DNA of 64,000 nt from Pseudomonas sp. R37(2017) (GCF_002113375.1 NZ_NEHO01000011.1:62001-126000); one strand, 5' to 3'. Positions 16,440 through 25,747 are shown, counted from the stretch's first letter. Notes: generated by a model from the sequence alone, not told the origin. Made by a program: numbers and translations.

Positions 16440-17879
16440 TCAGCGTTTCACAGCCTTCGGCTTGTGCATCTCAGCCCGCTTGCTCAGCAAATCAAACACC
16501 GCCGGGTACGCCGGCCGTTCGATGTAGCGCCCGGCGCCACGCTCGGCCCGCAGGTCGCCATCGGCCCAGACCACGCGGCCCTGGCTGATGGTGTGGCTCG
16601 GCACGCCGCGCACGGTCTTGCCTTCGAAGATGTTGAAGTCCACCTGCTGGTGGTGGGTCTTGGCGGAAATGGTCCGCGTGCCTTGCGGGTCCCACAGCAC
16701 CAGGTCGGCATCGGCACCGACGCGGATCGCGCCTTTGCGTGGGTAGAGGTTGAAGATCTTCGCTGTGTTGGTGGAGGTCAGCGCGACGAATTGCTGCATC
16801 GAAAAGCGTCCGCTGTTCACGCCTTCATCCCACAGCACCGCCATGCGGTCTTCGATGCCGGCGGTGCCGTTGGGGATCTTGCTGAAGTCGTCGCGGCCAG
16901 CGGCTTTTTGTTCGGCGCAGAAGCAGCAGTGGTCGGTGGCGGTGGTGTGCAGATTGCCCGATTGCAGGCCATGCCAGAGCGCCTCCTGATGGCCGCGAGG
17001 GCGGAACGGCGGGCTCATCACATAACCGGCGGCGGTTTGCCAGTCCGGGTGACGGTAGACGCTGTCGTCCAGCAACAGGTGCCCGGCCAGCACTTCGCCG
17101 TACACCGGCTGGCCCTTGCCCCGGGCATAGGTGATTTCGTCCAGGGCTTCCTTGGTCGAGACATGCACCAGATACAACGGCGTACCCAGGGTTTCGGCAA
17201 TGCGGATCGCACGGCTCGCGGCCTCGCCTTCAACTTGCGAAGGCCGCGACAGCGGATGCGCTTCCGGCCCGGTGATGCCCTGGGCCATCAGCTTGCGTTG
17301 CAGGTGAAACACCAACTCACCGTTTTCCGCGTGGACGGTCGGTACCGCGCCCAGCTCCAGGCAGCGTTCGAAACTCGCCACCAGGGTGTCATCGGCGGCC
17401 ATGATCGCGTTCTTGTAGGCCATGAAGTGCTTGAAGCTGTTGACGCCGTGCTGGCTGACCAGTTCGGCCATTTCCTCGCGGACCTGTTCGCTCCACCAGG
17501 TGATGGCGACATGAAAACCGTAGTCGGAGGCCGACTTCTCGGCCCAGCCGCGCCACTGATGGAAGGCTTCGAGCAAGGATTGCTGCGGATTGGGAATCAC
17601 GAAGTCGATGATCGAGGTGGTGCCGCCGGCCAGGCCCGCCGCCGTGCCGCTGTAGAAGTCTTCGCTGGCCACCGTGCCCATGAACGGCAGTTGCATGTGG
17701 GTGTGCGGGTCGATGCCGCCGGGCATCAGGTATTGGCCGCTGCCGTCGAGCACTTCGGTTTGTGCAGGAATATCGAGGTTTTCGCCGATGGCCTTGATCA
17801 CGCCGTCTGCGCAATACACATCGGCGCGATAACTTTCATCATGGGTAACAACGGTGGCGCCACGAATCAACAGAGACAT
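16440..17879 (-). CDS. dht: Dihydropyrimidinase (D-hydantoinase)
   Basis: Zinc amidohydrolase that opens the dihydrouracil ring to N-carbamoyl-beta-alanine. It has 479 residues, the usual length. The metal-binding DPHTHMQLPF near residue 58, the carboxylated lysine in NSFKHFMAYKNAI near 153, and the later His ligands in TVHAENGELV and LVHVSTKEALDE are all present, as is the substrate-binding DHCCFCAEQK segment. The start ATG borders a 433-base divergent region facing the NCS1 transporter gene. It is the first gene of dht-preT-preA. Confidence 0.95.
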   Translation of the reverse strand: MSLLIRGATVVTHDESYRADVYCADGVIKAIGENLDIPAQTEVLDGSGQYLMPGGIDPHTHMQLPFMGTVASEDFYSGTAAGLAGGTTSIIDFVIPNPQQSLLEAFHQWRGWAEKSASDYGFHVAITWWSEQVREEMAELVSQHGVNSFKHFMAYKNAIMAADDTLVASFERCLELGAVPTVHAENGELVFHLQRKLMAQGITGPEAHPLSRPSQVEGEAASRAIRIAETLGTPLYLVHVSTKEALDEITYARGKGQPVYGEVLAGHLLLDDSVYRHPDWQTAAGYVMSPPFRPRGHQEALWHGLQSGNLHTTATDHCCFCAEQKAAGRDDFSKIPNGTAGIEDRMAVLWDEGVNSGRFSMQQFVALTSTNTAKIFNLYPRKGAIRVGADADLVLWDPQGTRTISAKTHHQQVDFNIFEGKTVRGVPSHTISQGRVVWADGDLRAERGAGRYIERPAYPAVFDLLSKRAEMHKPKAVKR

Positions 17880-18312
17880 TCCGAGTTCCTCGCAGGCAAT
17901 GACCGGTTTATGCCGGTTCTAGGTGTTCTATATGAAAACAGCCGGTACGGAACAAATCCTGTCACTGCTGTCAGGAATAAACGCTAGCTGCACTTTTTCG
18001 AATCGGCAAGAATATTTTTCATAAGCTTATTCTTGTATTAACTAATTGATAATTAACGATTAAATGGAAATTTCAGGAAAGTTGTGAGACCGCTCATCAT
18101 TTTGACGCACTTGACAGGAACCAAATATGGTCAAGATTTCCATGTGAAATCAGCTGTTTGAGTATGGTCTATGGTTGATGCGCAGCCATTGAAACAAGAC
18201 CAACGCACCAGATTGAGTCCTGACTGTTTCGACAACTTGCCTGGCACTCGGCACGTTTATTGAAGCCGAGTGCCCCTGATGAACAATAATCAAAAAGAAC
18301 AGTGGAGCGGCC
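17880..18312. promoter_or_regulatory. Divergent AT-rich promoter region between dht and the NCS1 transporter
   Basis: This 433-base gap is clearly AT-richer than its flanks. TTGACAGGAACCAAATATGG followed by TCAA (18111-18134) contains TTGAC and GTCAA as inverted halves and a TGGTCAA, the half-site of the E. coli RutR box (TTGACCA-N2-TGGTCAA). TTGACA at 18111-18116 could also be a -35 element. No ORF is supported here. Confidence 0.45.
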
Positions 18313-19797
18313 ATGCAACAGATCAGATCGCAAGTGACCGAGTGCGACGGCTTGTTTGAGCTGGAAGCCGGCAGCGATGTCCTCGACAGTCCCCGTTACA
18401 ACCACGACATCGCGCCGACCAGGGTGCGTGAACGCACCTGGAACAAATGGCACATCACCGCGCTGTGGGTGGGCATGGCGATTTGCGTGCCGACCTACAC
18501 CCTGGGCGGAGTGCTGACCGCGTACTTCGGCCTGACCGTTGGCGAAGCGTTGCTGGCGATTCTGTTCGCCAACATCATCGTGCTGATTCCCCTGACACTT
18601 AACGCTTTTCCCGGCACCAAGTACGGCATTCCCTTTCCGGTGTTGTTGCGTTCGTCCTTCGGCGTGCTCGGTTCCAATATTCCATGCCTGATTCGCGCCC
18701 TGGTGGCGTGCGGCTGGTTCGGTATCCAGACCATGTTCGGCGGGTTGGCGATTCACCTGTTCCTCGGCTCGGTGTTCGAGGGCTGGAAGTCCCTGGGCGG
18801 CACTGGCGAGGTCATCGGCTTCATGGTGTTCTGGGCGCTGAACCTGTGGGTGGTCATCCGTGGCGCAGAGTCGATCAAGTGGCTGGAAACCTTGTCGGCG
18901 CCACTATTGGTGCTGGTGGGCGCGGGCCTGCTGGTCTGGGCGATGCCCAACGTGTCGATGACCGAATTGCTGGCGATTCCGGCCAAGCGTCCCGAAGGCG
19001 CCAGCGTAGCGAGCTACTTCGCGGCCGGGTTGACGGCGATGGTCGGCTTCTGGGCCACGCTGTCGCTGAACATTCCGGACTTCAGTCGTTACGCGAGAAG
19101 CCAGAAGGACCAGATTGTCGGGCAGATCATCGGCCTGCCGCTGACCATGTTCCTGTTTGCGTCCCTGGGCGTGGTGATGACCGCCGCGTCGGTGAAACTG
19201 GTGGGGGTCACGGTGTCCGATCCGGTGACCCTGATCGGTCATATCCAGAACCCGGTCTGGGTCGCACTGGCGATGGCGCTGATCATCATCGCCACGCTGT
19301 CGACCAACACGGCGGCCAACATCGTGTCGCCAACCAATGACTTCCAGAACATCGCGCCCAAGCTTATCAACCGCACCAACGCTGTGTTGCTTACAGGGTT
19401 TGTCGGGTTGGCGTTGATGGCGCATGAGCTACTGAAAAAGCTTGGCCTGATCGTCTCGGACCTCAGTCTGGAAACCGTCTATTCCAACTGGCTGCTCGGC
19501 TATTCCAGCCTGCTGGGGCCGATCGCCGGGATCATGGTGGTGGACTATTTCCTGATCAAGAAACAGCAACTGGACCTTGCCGGCCTGTACCGCGATGACG
19601 TGTATCCGGCGTGGAACGGGTGCGGGTTCATTGCTTTCGGTGTGCCGGTGGTGTTGACGCTGCTGTCCCTGGGCAGCGATGCGTTCAACTGGTTCTACAG
19701 CTATGGCTGGTTCACCGGCTCGGCCCTCGGAGGAGTGATTTATTACGGGTTGAGTGTGATGCGGCCCAGTCCGTCTGTTGCGAAATCTGCGGTGTAG
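18313..19797 (+). CDS. NCS1-family pyrimidine/allantoin-type nucleobase transporter
   Basis: Inner membrane cation symporter of 494 residues with about twelve hydrophobic helices. NCS1 signatures are NKWHITALWVGMAICVPTY at the first helix, the GTKYGIPFPVLLRSSFGVLG loop, and NIPDFSRYARSQKDQI in the middle. It is divergent from dht and upstream of the N-carbamoyl-beta-alanine amidohydrolase gene, which makes uracil, thymine or hydantoin-type substrates the likely cargo. Allantoin or cytosine transport cannot be excluded from sequence. Confidence 0.9.
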   Translation: MQQIRSQVTECDGLFELEAGSDVLDSPRYNHDIAPTRVRERTWNKWHITALWVGMAICVPTYTLGGVLTAYFGLTVGEALLAILFANIIVLIPLTLNAFPGTKYGIPFPVLLRSSFGVLGSNIPCLIRALVACGWFGIQTMFGGLAIHLFLGSVFEGWKSLGGTGEVIGFMVFWALNLWVVIRGAESIKWLETLSAPLLVLVGAGLLVWAMPNVSMTELLAIPAKRPEGASVASYFAAGLTAMVGFWATLSLNIPDFSRYARSQKDQIVGQIIGLPLTMFLFASLGVVMTAASVKLVGVTVSDPVTLIGHIQNPVWVALAMALIIIATLSTNTAANIVSPTNDFQNIAPKLINRTNAVLLTGFVGLALMAHELLKKLGLIVSDLSLETVYSNWLLGYSSLLGPIAGIMVVDYFLIKKQQLDLAGLYRDDVYPAWNGCGFIAFGVPVVLTLLSLGSDAFNWFYSYGWFTGSALGGVIYYGLSVMRPSPSVAKSAV

Positions 19798-19806
19798 GTG
19801 ATGACC

Positions 19807-19876
19807 CCTTCGCGAGCAGGCTCGCTCCCACAGGGGAATGCACTCCAAATGTGGGAGCGAGCCTGCTCGCGAAAGC
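19807..19876. repeat. REPIN-type inverted pair between NCS1 transporter and amidohydrolase genes
   Basis: Nearly the same 70-base element as at 16356-16425, with spacer AGGGGAATGCACTCCAAATG. It lies between two genes of one pathway that are presumably co-transcribed. Confidence 0.88.
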
Positions 19877-19931
19877 GCTGGCACAAACACCGACGAATTG
19901 CCTGAAGAAAGAACCACCTGAGGAGATCATC

Positions 19932-21212
19932 ATGAACGCGGCCGTAGACGTTCTGCAGTCCAGCCATCAGCACATCAACCGCGACCGCCTGTGGCAATCG
20001 CTCATGGAACTGGCCAGGCTCGGCGCCACGGTCAAGGGGGGCGTGTGTCGCCTGGCCCTGACCGACCTCGATCGCCAGGCCCGGGATCTCTTCGTCAAAT
20101 GGTGCAAAGAGGCTGGCTGTACTGTCGACATCGATGCCGTCGGCAATATCTTCGCCCGTCGTCCCGGGCGCAATCCCGACCTGCCACCGGTAATGACCGG
20201 CAGCCATATCGATACCCAGCCCACTGGCGGCAAGTTCGACGGCTGCTTTGGCGTGTTGGCCGGCGTCGAAGTGCTGCGCACCCTCAATGACCTCAACATA
20301 GAAACCGAAGCGCCGCTGGAAGTGGTGGTCTGGACCAACGAAGAGGGCTCGCGCTTTGCCCCGTGCATGATGGGTTCCGGTGTGTTCGCGGAAAAATTCA
20401 CCCTCGAGGAAACCCTGGCCAAGGTCGACGCCGATGGCGTCACCGTGGGACAAGCGCTAAACGCCATCGGCTACGCCGGTCCGCGTCAGGTCACCGGTCA
20501 TGCCGTGGGCGCCTATTTCGAAGCCCACATCGAGCAGGGCCCGATCCTTGAAGACGAACGCAAGACCATTGGCGTGGTGATGGGCGCCCTCGGGCAGAAA
20601 TGGTTCGACCTGAAACTGCGCGGTGTCGAAGCCCACGCCGGCCCGACGCCGATGCACCTGCGCAAGGACGCCCTGGTCGGCGCCGCGGTGATTGTCGGAG
20701 CGGTCAACCGCGCCGCCCTTGGCCATCAACCCCATGCCTGCGGCACCGTCGGTTGCCTGCAAGCCTATCCGGGCTCGCGTAATGTCATCCCCGGCGAAGT
20801 GCGCATGACCCTGGATTTCCGCCATCTGGAGCCGGCACGCCTGGACTCGATGATCGCCGAGGTGCGTGAAGTCATCGAAACCACTTGCGAAGAACACGGC
20901 CTGACTTTCGAACTCACGCCAACGGCCGACTTCCCGCCGCTGTACTTCGACAAGGGCTGCGTCGAGGCGGTGCGCGGCGCAGCCCAGGGCCTGGGCCTGT
21001 CGCACATGGACATCGTCAGCGGAGCAGGGCATGACGCGATCTTCCTCGCCGAACTCGGTCCGGCCGGGATGATCTTCGTGCCGTGCGAAGGCGGCATCAG
21101 CCACAACGAAATCGAAAACGCCGCCCCGGATGACCTGGCGGCCGGGTGTGCCGTGCTGTTGCGAGCGATGCTGGCGGCATCGGCGGCGGTCGCCAAGGGC
21201 CAGTTGGCCTAA
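19932..21212 (+). CDS. hyuC: N-carbamoyl-beta-alanine amidohydrolase (Zn-dependent, M20 family)
   Basis: Hydrolyses N-carbamoyl-beta-alanine (or N-carbamoyl amino acids) to beta-alanine, CO2 and ammonia, the last step of reductive uracil breakdown. The ATG at 19932 follows GAGGAG and gives 426 residues; the open frame continues upstream only through the REP element. Metal ligands and catalytic residues are visible in TGSHIDTQPTGGKFDGCFGV near residue 88, WTNEEGSRFAPCMMGSGVF near 135, and EAHIEQGPILE; a late His lies in GAGHDAIFLAELGP. Its position beside the NCS1 transporter and dht-preTA completes the pathway. Confidence 0.93.
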   Translation: MNAAVDVLQSSHQHINRDRLWQSLMELARLGATVKGGVCRLALTDLDRQARDLFVKWCKEAGCTVDIDAVGNIFARRPGRNPDLPPVMTGSHIDTQPTGGKFDGCFGVLAGVEVLRTLNDLNIETEAPLEVVVWTNEEGSRFAPCMMGSGVFAEKFTLEETLAKVDADGVTVGQALNAIGYAGPRQVTGHAVGAYFEAHIEQGPILEDERKTIGVVMGALGQKWFDLKLRGVEAHAGPTPMHLRKDALVGAAVIVGAVNRAALGHQPHACGTVGCLQAYPGSRNVIPGEVRMTLDFRHLEPARLDSMIAEVREVIETTCEEHGLTFELTPTADFPPLYFDKGCVEAVRGAAQGLGLSHMDIVSGAGHDAIFLAELGPAGMIFVPCEGGISHNEIENAAPDDLAAGCAVLLRAMLAASAAVAKGQLA

Positions 21213-21316
21213 CACCCGACCGGTCAATCCGCTGCAATCGATCCCACAGGTTTTCGCACGATCCGACACGCCTGCGGTCGTACTCTTCACAAGGCCAAAA
21301 TGCTTGTGGAGGCGCA

Positions 21317-22813
21317 ATGAACCAGGACGTGCTGGCCACGCAAACCCATCGTCGCCAGTTGCAGCAGATCATCGCCGGCCTGTCCGACGGGGTGATTGTG
21401 CTCGACCCGGACCAGAGCATCCTGTGGGCCAACGAGGCGGCGCTGACGATGCATGGTGTCGAACGGGCCAGCGATCTGGGGGCCAACGCCGAGGCGTATG
21501 CCAAACGCTTCGCACTGCGCTATCGCAACAAACATGGGGTGCCGGTCGACAGCTACCCGATCAGCCGGGTAGCGCGCGGCGAAACGTTCAGCGACGTGCT
21601 GGTGGAGGTCACCCCGGCGGAGGACGCAGAGCGTTGCTGGGTCCATCGCGTGCGCAGTCTGGTATTGGCCGACAACCACGGTGAGCCGGAATCGCTGGTG
21701 CTGATCATGGACGATGTCACCGACTGGGCCAGCGCCGAGCAGCGCTTCGAGAAAACCTTCGCCGCCAACCCGGCACCCGCGCTGATCTGCCGCCTCCGTG
21801 ATTTGCGCTACATCAAGGTCAATCCCGGCTTTCTTGAAATGACCGGCTATGCGCGCGACCAGGTGATCGGCACCTCCGCCTATGAGCTGGACGTGCTGGA
21901 ACAGGCCGAGAATCGGGAGCTTGCCAAACAGTGTCTGCGCGAAGGGTCGACCATTGCACAGATGCGGGCCGAGTTGCGCTTGCCCGATGGCGGCAGCAAG
22001 CACGTGATCGTGGCCGGCCAGCCGCTGGAGTTAAACGACGAAGCCTGTATGTTGTTTTCCTTCGTCGACATGGCACTGCGGCACAAAGCCGAAATCGCCC
22101 TGCGCCAGAGCGAAGAACGTTTTGCCAAGGCCTTTCGCCTGTCCCCAGTGCCGATACTGATATGCCGCGCGGTTGATCGTCTGGTGCTGGATGTCAACGA
22201 AGCGTTTCTCGATACCTTGGGTTATCCCAGTGAAGAGGTGCTCGGGGTCAGCATTGGGCAGATCGATTTCATCGACGATAAAAACGCGCGCGCCCGCCTG
22301 TTCGCCGCGCTGGAGAAAACCGGCAGCCTGGATCGCATCGACGTGCGTGTGCGTAGAAAAGATGCGGGACTGATCGATTGCGCGGTGTCGGCGGGCGCCG
22401 TGACCATTCAGGACCGCCGGTGTTATCTGCTGGTGTTGGTGGACATCACCGAACGCAGGCGCAGCGAGCTGGAACTGGTGTCGGCCATCGAGGAAGTGAT
22501 GAAGGATGCCTCGTGGTTCAGCCGCACGCTGATCGAAAAACTGGCGAACGTGAAGAGCGTCAATTCTGCGCAATTGCCCGGCAGTTCCTTCACCGACCTG
22601 ACCGCCCGTGAGCGCGATGTACTGGGCCTGATTTGCGAAGGCCTGGCCGACAAGGAAGTCGCCGCGCGTCTGAAACTCGCACCGAATACGGTGCGCAACC
22701 ATGTGGCTGCGGTCTATTCCAAGCTCGATTTACATAGCCGCAGCGAGGCGATTGTCTGGGCGCGGGAGCGGGGATTGTTTTCCAGCGAGTGGCGGCCCAA
22801 GGGGCAGGGTTAA
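21317..22813 (+). CDS. Triple-PAS LuxR-type transcriptional regulator
   Basis: Cytoplasmic sensor-regulator of 498 residues. It has three PAS-like modules (about 15-140 from LQQIIAGLSDGVIVLDPDQ; about 145-265 from FEKTFAANPAPALICRLRD; about 270-390 from RFAKAFRLSPVPILICRA) followed by a short helical linker and a C-terminal LuxR helix-turn-helix (LTARERDVLGLICEGLADKE, VAARLKLAPNTVRNHVAAVY). The ATG at 21317 has GGAGGCGCA upstream. No kinase or receiver domain is present, so it probably senses a small ligand, redox state or cofactor through PAS. It lies 105 bases downstream of hyuC on the same strand; a role in pyrimidine use is possible but unproven. Confidence 0.85.
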   Translation: MNQDVLATQTHRRQLQQIIAGLSDGVIVLDPDQSILWANEAALTMHGVERASDLGANAEAYAKRFALRYRNKHGVPVDSYPISRVARGETFSDVLVEVTPAEDAERCWVHRVRSLVLADNHGEPESLVLIMDDVTDWASAEQRFEKTFAANPAPALICRLRDLRYIKVNPGFLEMTGYARDQVIGTSAYELDVLEQAENRELAKQCLREGSTIAQMRAELRLPDGGSKHVIVAGQPLELNDEACMLFSFVDMALRHKAEIALRQSEERFAKAFRLSPVPILICRAVDRLVLDVNEAFLDTLGYPSEEVLGVSIGQIDFIDDKNARARLFAALEKTGSLDRIDVRVRRKDAGLIDCAVSAGAVTIQDRRCYLLVLVDITERRRSELELVSAIEEVMKDASWFSRTLIEKLANVKSVNSAQLPGSSFTDLTARERDVLGLICEGLADKEVAARLKLAPNTVRNHVAAVYSKLDLHSRSEAIVWARERGLFSSEWRPKGQG

Positions 22814-22964
22814 GGTGCAATCGCACTAAGGAACAGCCCGCCATGAGCCAGTTGCTGGGCCATGAATGATTCGCAGATATCCATTTTTGTGACAGGTGTG
22901 CGGATTTTACGGGCAGGTGGTGTTGTCACAAAAAATGTGTCTATCACTTCTCGCGGGTCAACCT

Positions 22965-23186
22965 ATGAAAATTCCTGGGAAACGCGTTATCTCACCGTTG
23001 TCGCTGGTATTGTGCGTGGCGATTCTCGGCGGCTGCTCCAGTCCACCCCCACCTCCAACAGTCACACCACCGCCTCCTGAACGTACCTGTCAGGCCATGG
23101 ATAAAACCGATGTCCTGGGCGATGTACGGGGTGAAGACGGGCAGAAGACGCGCATCACCACCACGACTCGGTGCGTGACCCAGTAA
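22965..23186 (+). CDS. Small proline-rich lipoprotein
   Basis: Predicted 73-residue lipoprotein of unknown function. The signal peptide runs from MKIPGKRVISPLSLVLCVAI to the lipobox LGGC near residue 25, followed by SSPPPPPT and PPPPE, a proline-rich linker that would extend from the membrane. The rest (TCQAMDKTDVLGDVRGEDGQ, then TRCVTQ) has two cysteines that could pair. The ATG at 22965 is chosen because it places the charged n-region immediately before the hydrophobic core. No symbol is justified. Confidence 0.7.
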   Translation: MKIPGKRVISPLSLVLCVAILGGCSSPPPPPTVTPPPPERTCQAMDKTDVLGDVRGEDGQKTRITTTTRCVTQ

Positions 23187-23197
23187 GCCAGTGTGAC

Positions 23198-23222
23198 GGC
23201 CGCGTTGTCGGATGGCGCGGCC
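23198..23222 (+). terminator. Hairpin after the small lipoprotein gene
   Basis: GGCCGCG (23198-23204) pairs with CGCGGCC (23216-23222) twelve bases after the lipoprotein stop. There is no T-tract, so terminator function is tentative. Confidence 0.4.
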
Positions 23223-23337
23223 ATGCACAATGGTCAACCAGGCAAACCTGTCATTTGTGATTGTTTTCGGTGCGTCGATTTTTCCTGATAGTTCACGGGC
23301 TGTTTTTTAAGTCCAACGCTGAAAAGGAAACGTCTTC

Positions 23338-24681
23338 ATGACCACCGAATCAAACGCTGCAGCCGCAGCACCAAGTCCTTGGGAACAAGTCACGCTGTTG
23401 ATCAACGGCAAGAAAGTGGAACGGGGGGCGGAACTCGTTTTGTTCCGCGGGCAGGAGAGCGAAGTGACAGTGGAGGCACCCCCGGCGATCGCCAGGGCGC
23501 TCAACCTGGGGCTGGTTGAAAATGGCGGTTTGGAGCCTGTTGCATCGCCCGAGTTTGGCGCTTGGGTGGCTCCCGTCAATGGCAAGTTCCATTGGAAGAT
23601 CAAGCCGGACGCTGGCAAGAGCGGTCGTATCACCCTGGTGTTTTTCAGCCGGGAAGTGGTGGAGTCGTGGGAGCACCGCAGCCTGGTGATCTCGAGCAAC
23701 CTGGCGGATGAGGCCGATGTGAGGGTTGGCGGATTCAGTGTGCCTGCCGGAGGCAATTGGTTTATTCGGGATAAGGCGCAAACGGTTACTTTGCACCCCA
23801 AATCACGCAGCCCGCTGGCCGGTCTTCCGGTCACACTGACCTGCACCATCAAGGGTGGGCTGGATGTCGCCAACGTCGTGAGCGCACCAGTCTTCGGCAG
23901 TGAACAAACAACGTATAGCTGGGCCGTCACGGGGAGGACAAAAAGCGGAACGTTCCAATTGGAGCTGGCGGGCAAAGGCATGACCACGCCGATTACCTTG
24001 GCGATCAGCAAACTGGTATCGAGCAACCTGGCGGATGAAGCAGACGTAATGATTGGCGGCGTCCCTGCACTAGCCGAGGGCAATTGGTTTATTCGTGGTA
24101 AGGCTCAAACACTCTCCTTGATCCCTAAACAAGGCAGCCCGTTGGCCGGTTTTCCGATCGGGCTGTCGTGCGCTTACAAAAGCGGACTGGATTATGCCAA
24201 CTTGGTTTGCATTCCAGCCTTCGGTAGTGAGCGATCCACGCATAGCTGGGTCCTCACCGGGAACACAAAAAGCGGAACGTTCCAGTTATCACTGGAGGGC
24301 AGGGGCATGACCACGCCTATTACCTTGGCTATCAGCAAGTTGATATCGAGTAACTTGTCGGATGAGGCAGAACTTTATGTCGACGGGAATTTGCCACCCG
24401 CAGGTGACGTTGAGTTGCAAAGAGGCGGCGCTCGTCGGACCATCTCCTTAAGGGCAAAAGCCAATAGCCCGATAGATGGCTATCCATTGATGTTGATCTT
24501 CAATCGTGGCGAAATTTTACCCGAGGATGTCAGCTGTACTCCACGACTTGGGGAGGTGACAACCAGTCATTCCTGGCTTGTGGGCGCTAAGAGCAGGAGT
24601 GGGCGATTTGAATTGGCGGTGACGGACAAAGTTGGAGAAGAGATTCCTACTCAACTAAAGCTGCCTTGCCGAAACGTATAA
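23338..24681 (+). CDS. Unrecognised protein with three tandem 109-residue repeats
   Basis: I do not recognise this 447-residue protein. Direct inspection shows three units with exact 109-residue spacing, starting at residues 119 and 228 (SSNLADEADV) and 337 (SSNLSDEAEL). Each contains a NWFIR or equivalent strand, a SPLAG-type turn, a T/S-x-SW motif (TYSWAVTGRTKSGTFQLEL in unit 1) and, in units 1-2, GMTTPITLAISKL. The first 118 residues end in a similar FHWKIKPDAGKSGRITL, so they may be a diverged fourth unit. Strand-rich, Ig-like sandwich modules are plausible. No signal peptide or membrane helix is seen, so export would need a non-Sec route. Codon use is AT-richer toward the 3' end, and the gene has no obvious operon partner. 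Confidence 0.72.
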   Translation: MTTESNAAAAAPSPWEQVTLLINGKKVERGAELVLFRGQESEVTVEAPPAIARALNLGLVENGGLEPVASPEFGAWVAPVNGKFHWKIKPDAGKSGRITLVFFSREVVESWEHRSLVISSNLADEADVRVGGFSVPAGGNWFIRDKAQTVTLHPKSRSPLAGLPVTLTCTIKGGLDVANVVSAPVFGSEQTTYSWAVTGRTKSGTFQLELAGKGMTTPITLAISKLVSSNLADEADVMIGGVPALAEGNWFIRGKAQTLSLIPKQGSPLAGFPIGLSCAYKSGLDYANLVCIPAFGSERSTHSWVLTGNTKSGTFQLSLEGRGMTTPITLAISKLISSNLSDEAELYVDGNLPPAGDVELQRGGARRTISLRAKANSPIDGYPLMLIFNRGEILPEDVSCTPRLGEVTTSHSWLVGAKSRSGRFELAVTDKVGEEIPTQLKLPCRNV

Positions 24682-24760
24682 AAAAGTTCGAGTGTCAGAA
24701 CAAGGCCAAATGAAACAAAGAAAGGCAGCAATCGGCTTGATGCCGATCAGTCAAGGAAAT

Positions 24761-24800
24761 TGTAGGAGCGTGCCGCAAGCGGGCACCCGCTCCTGCAGGT
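24761..24800. repeat. Single composite REP element, 24.7-24.8 kb
   Basis: TGTAGGAGCGTGCCGCAAGC then GGGCACCCGCTCCTGCAGG, a GCGGGCACCCGCTCC-type arm also found at 32.6, 62.2 and 63.0 kb. It occupies the gap between the convergent repeat-protein and SDR genes. Confidence 0.75.
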
Positions 24801-24865
24801 GATCTTCTTCGCTTAACTGACTGGCATTAGCCAATCGGCTGCCTTTCTTTCATTCGCAAAACGTA

Positions 24866-25633
24866 TCAGGACAAGAAACCCCCATCCACATTCAACGAAA
24901 CCCCGGTGGTATAGCTTGAAGCATCGCTGGCGAGGTAAAGCACCGCGCCGGCCATCTCGCTCGGATCCGCCACGCGCTTGAGCGGAATCTGCTGCAGCGC
25001 GGTATTGAGGATCGACTCGTTCTTCACCAGTGCCGAAGCGAACTTGGTATCGGTCAAACCCGGCAACAATGCATTGCAACGGATCCCGAACTGGGCGCAT
25101 TCCTTGGCGAACACCTTGGTCATGTTGATCACCGCCGCCTTGGTCACCGAGTAGATGCCCTGGAAGATCCCTGGCGAAACGCCGTTGATCGAGGCGACGT
25201 TGATGATGCTGCCGCCGCCGTTTTCGCGCATCAGCTTGCCGGCTTCCACCGACATGAAGAAGTAGCCGCGGATGTTCACGTCGACGGTTTTCTGGAAGGC
25301 GCCGAGGTCGGTGTCCAGCACGTTGCAGAACTGCGGATTGGTCGCGGCGTTGTTGACCAGGATGTCGAGGCGACCGAACTGTTCCTTGATACCGGCGAAG
25401 ACCTGGCTGATCTGTTCCATTTCGCCGATGTGGCAGGCAATGGCGGTGGCTTTGCCACCAGCGGCGATGATCGCGTCGGCGACGTGCTGGCAGCCGTCGA
25501 GTTTGCGGCTGGAGACGATCACATGGGCACCTTGCTGGGCCAACAGTTTGGCGATGGCTTCACCGATGCCACGGCTGGCGCCGGAGACGAAAGCGATCTT
25601 GCCGTCGAGGTCGAACAACTGAGTCTTGGACAT
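24866..25633 (-). CDS. SDR-family NAD(P)-dependent oxidoreductase
   Basis: Classical short-chain dehydrogenase of 255 residues. It shows the cofactor motif FVSGASRGIGEAIAK (TGxxxGxG type) near residue 15, the LVNNAA motif (DILVNNAATNP) near 90, the catalytic serine strand SIINVASINGVSP and the active-site YSVTKAAVINMTK (Tyr-x3-Lys), then the LLPGLTDTKF loop. It lies downstream of the phosphotransferase-family gene on the same strand, separated by a REP element; in many pseudomonads this pairing is found near acyl-CoA dehydrogenases. Substrate unknown, perhaps a 3-hydroxyacyl-CoA or hydroxy acid. Confidence 0.9.
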   Translation of the reverse strand: MSKTQLFDLDGKIAFVSGASRGIGEAIAKLLAQQGAHVIVSSRKLDGCQHVADAIIAAGGKATAIACHIGEMEQISQVFAGIKEQFGRLDILVNNAATNPQFCNVLDTDLGAFQKTVDVNIRGYFFMSVEAGKLMRENGGGSIINVASINGVSPGIFQGIYSVTKAAVINMTKVFAKECAQFGIRCNALLPGLTDTKFASALVKNESILNTALQQIPLKRVADPSEMAGAVLYLASDASSYTTGVSLNVDGGFLS

Positions 25634-25747
25634 GGGATTCCCCTCTAAAAAGTCTTGTTATCGAGTCAAATGCCGGGGTGACGCTGAGGTTGTTTTGCAG
25701 GGCGTCTTGCTGCGTTTGGTCAGAGAACCTGCGTCATCGTTGAAGAC

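Noticed and set aside
18240..18275. Sigma-54 promoter suggested by TGGCAC near 18240
   Set aside because: The GG and GC elements are not at the required -24/-12 spacing.
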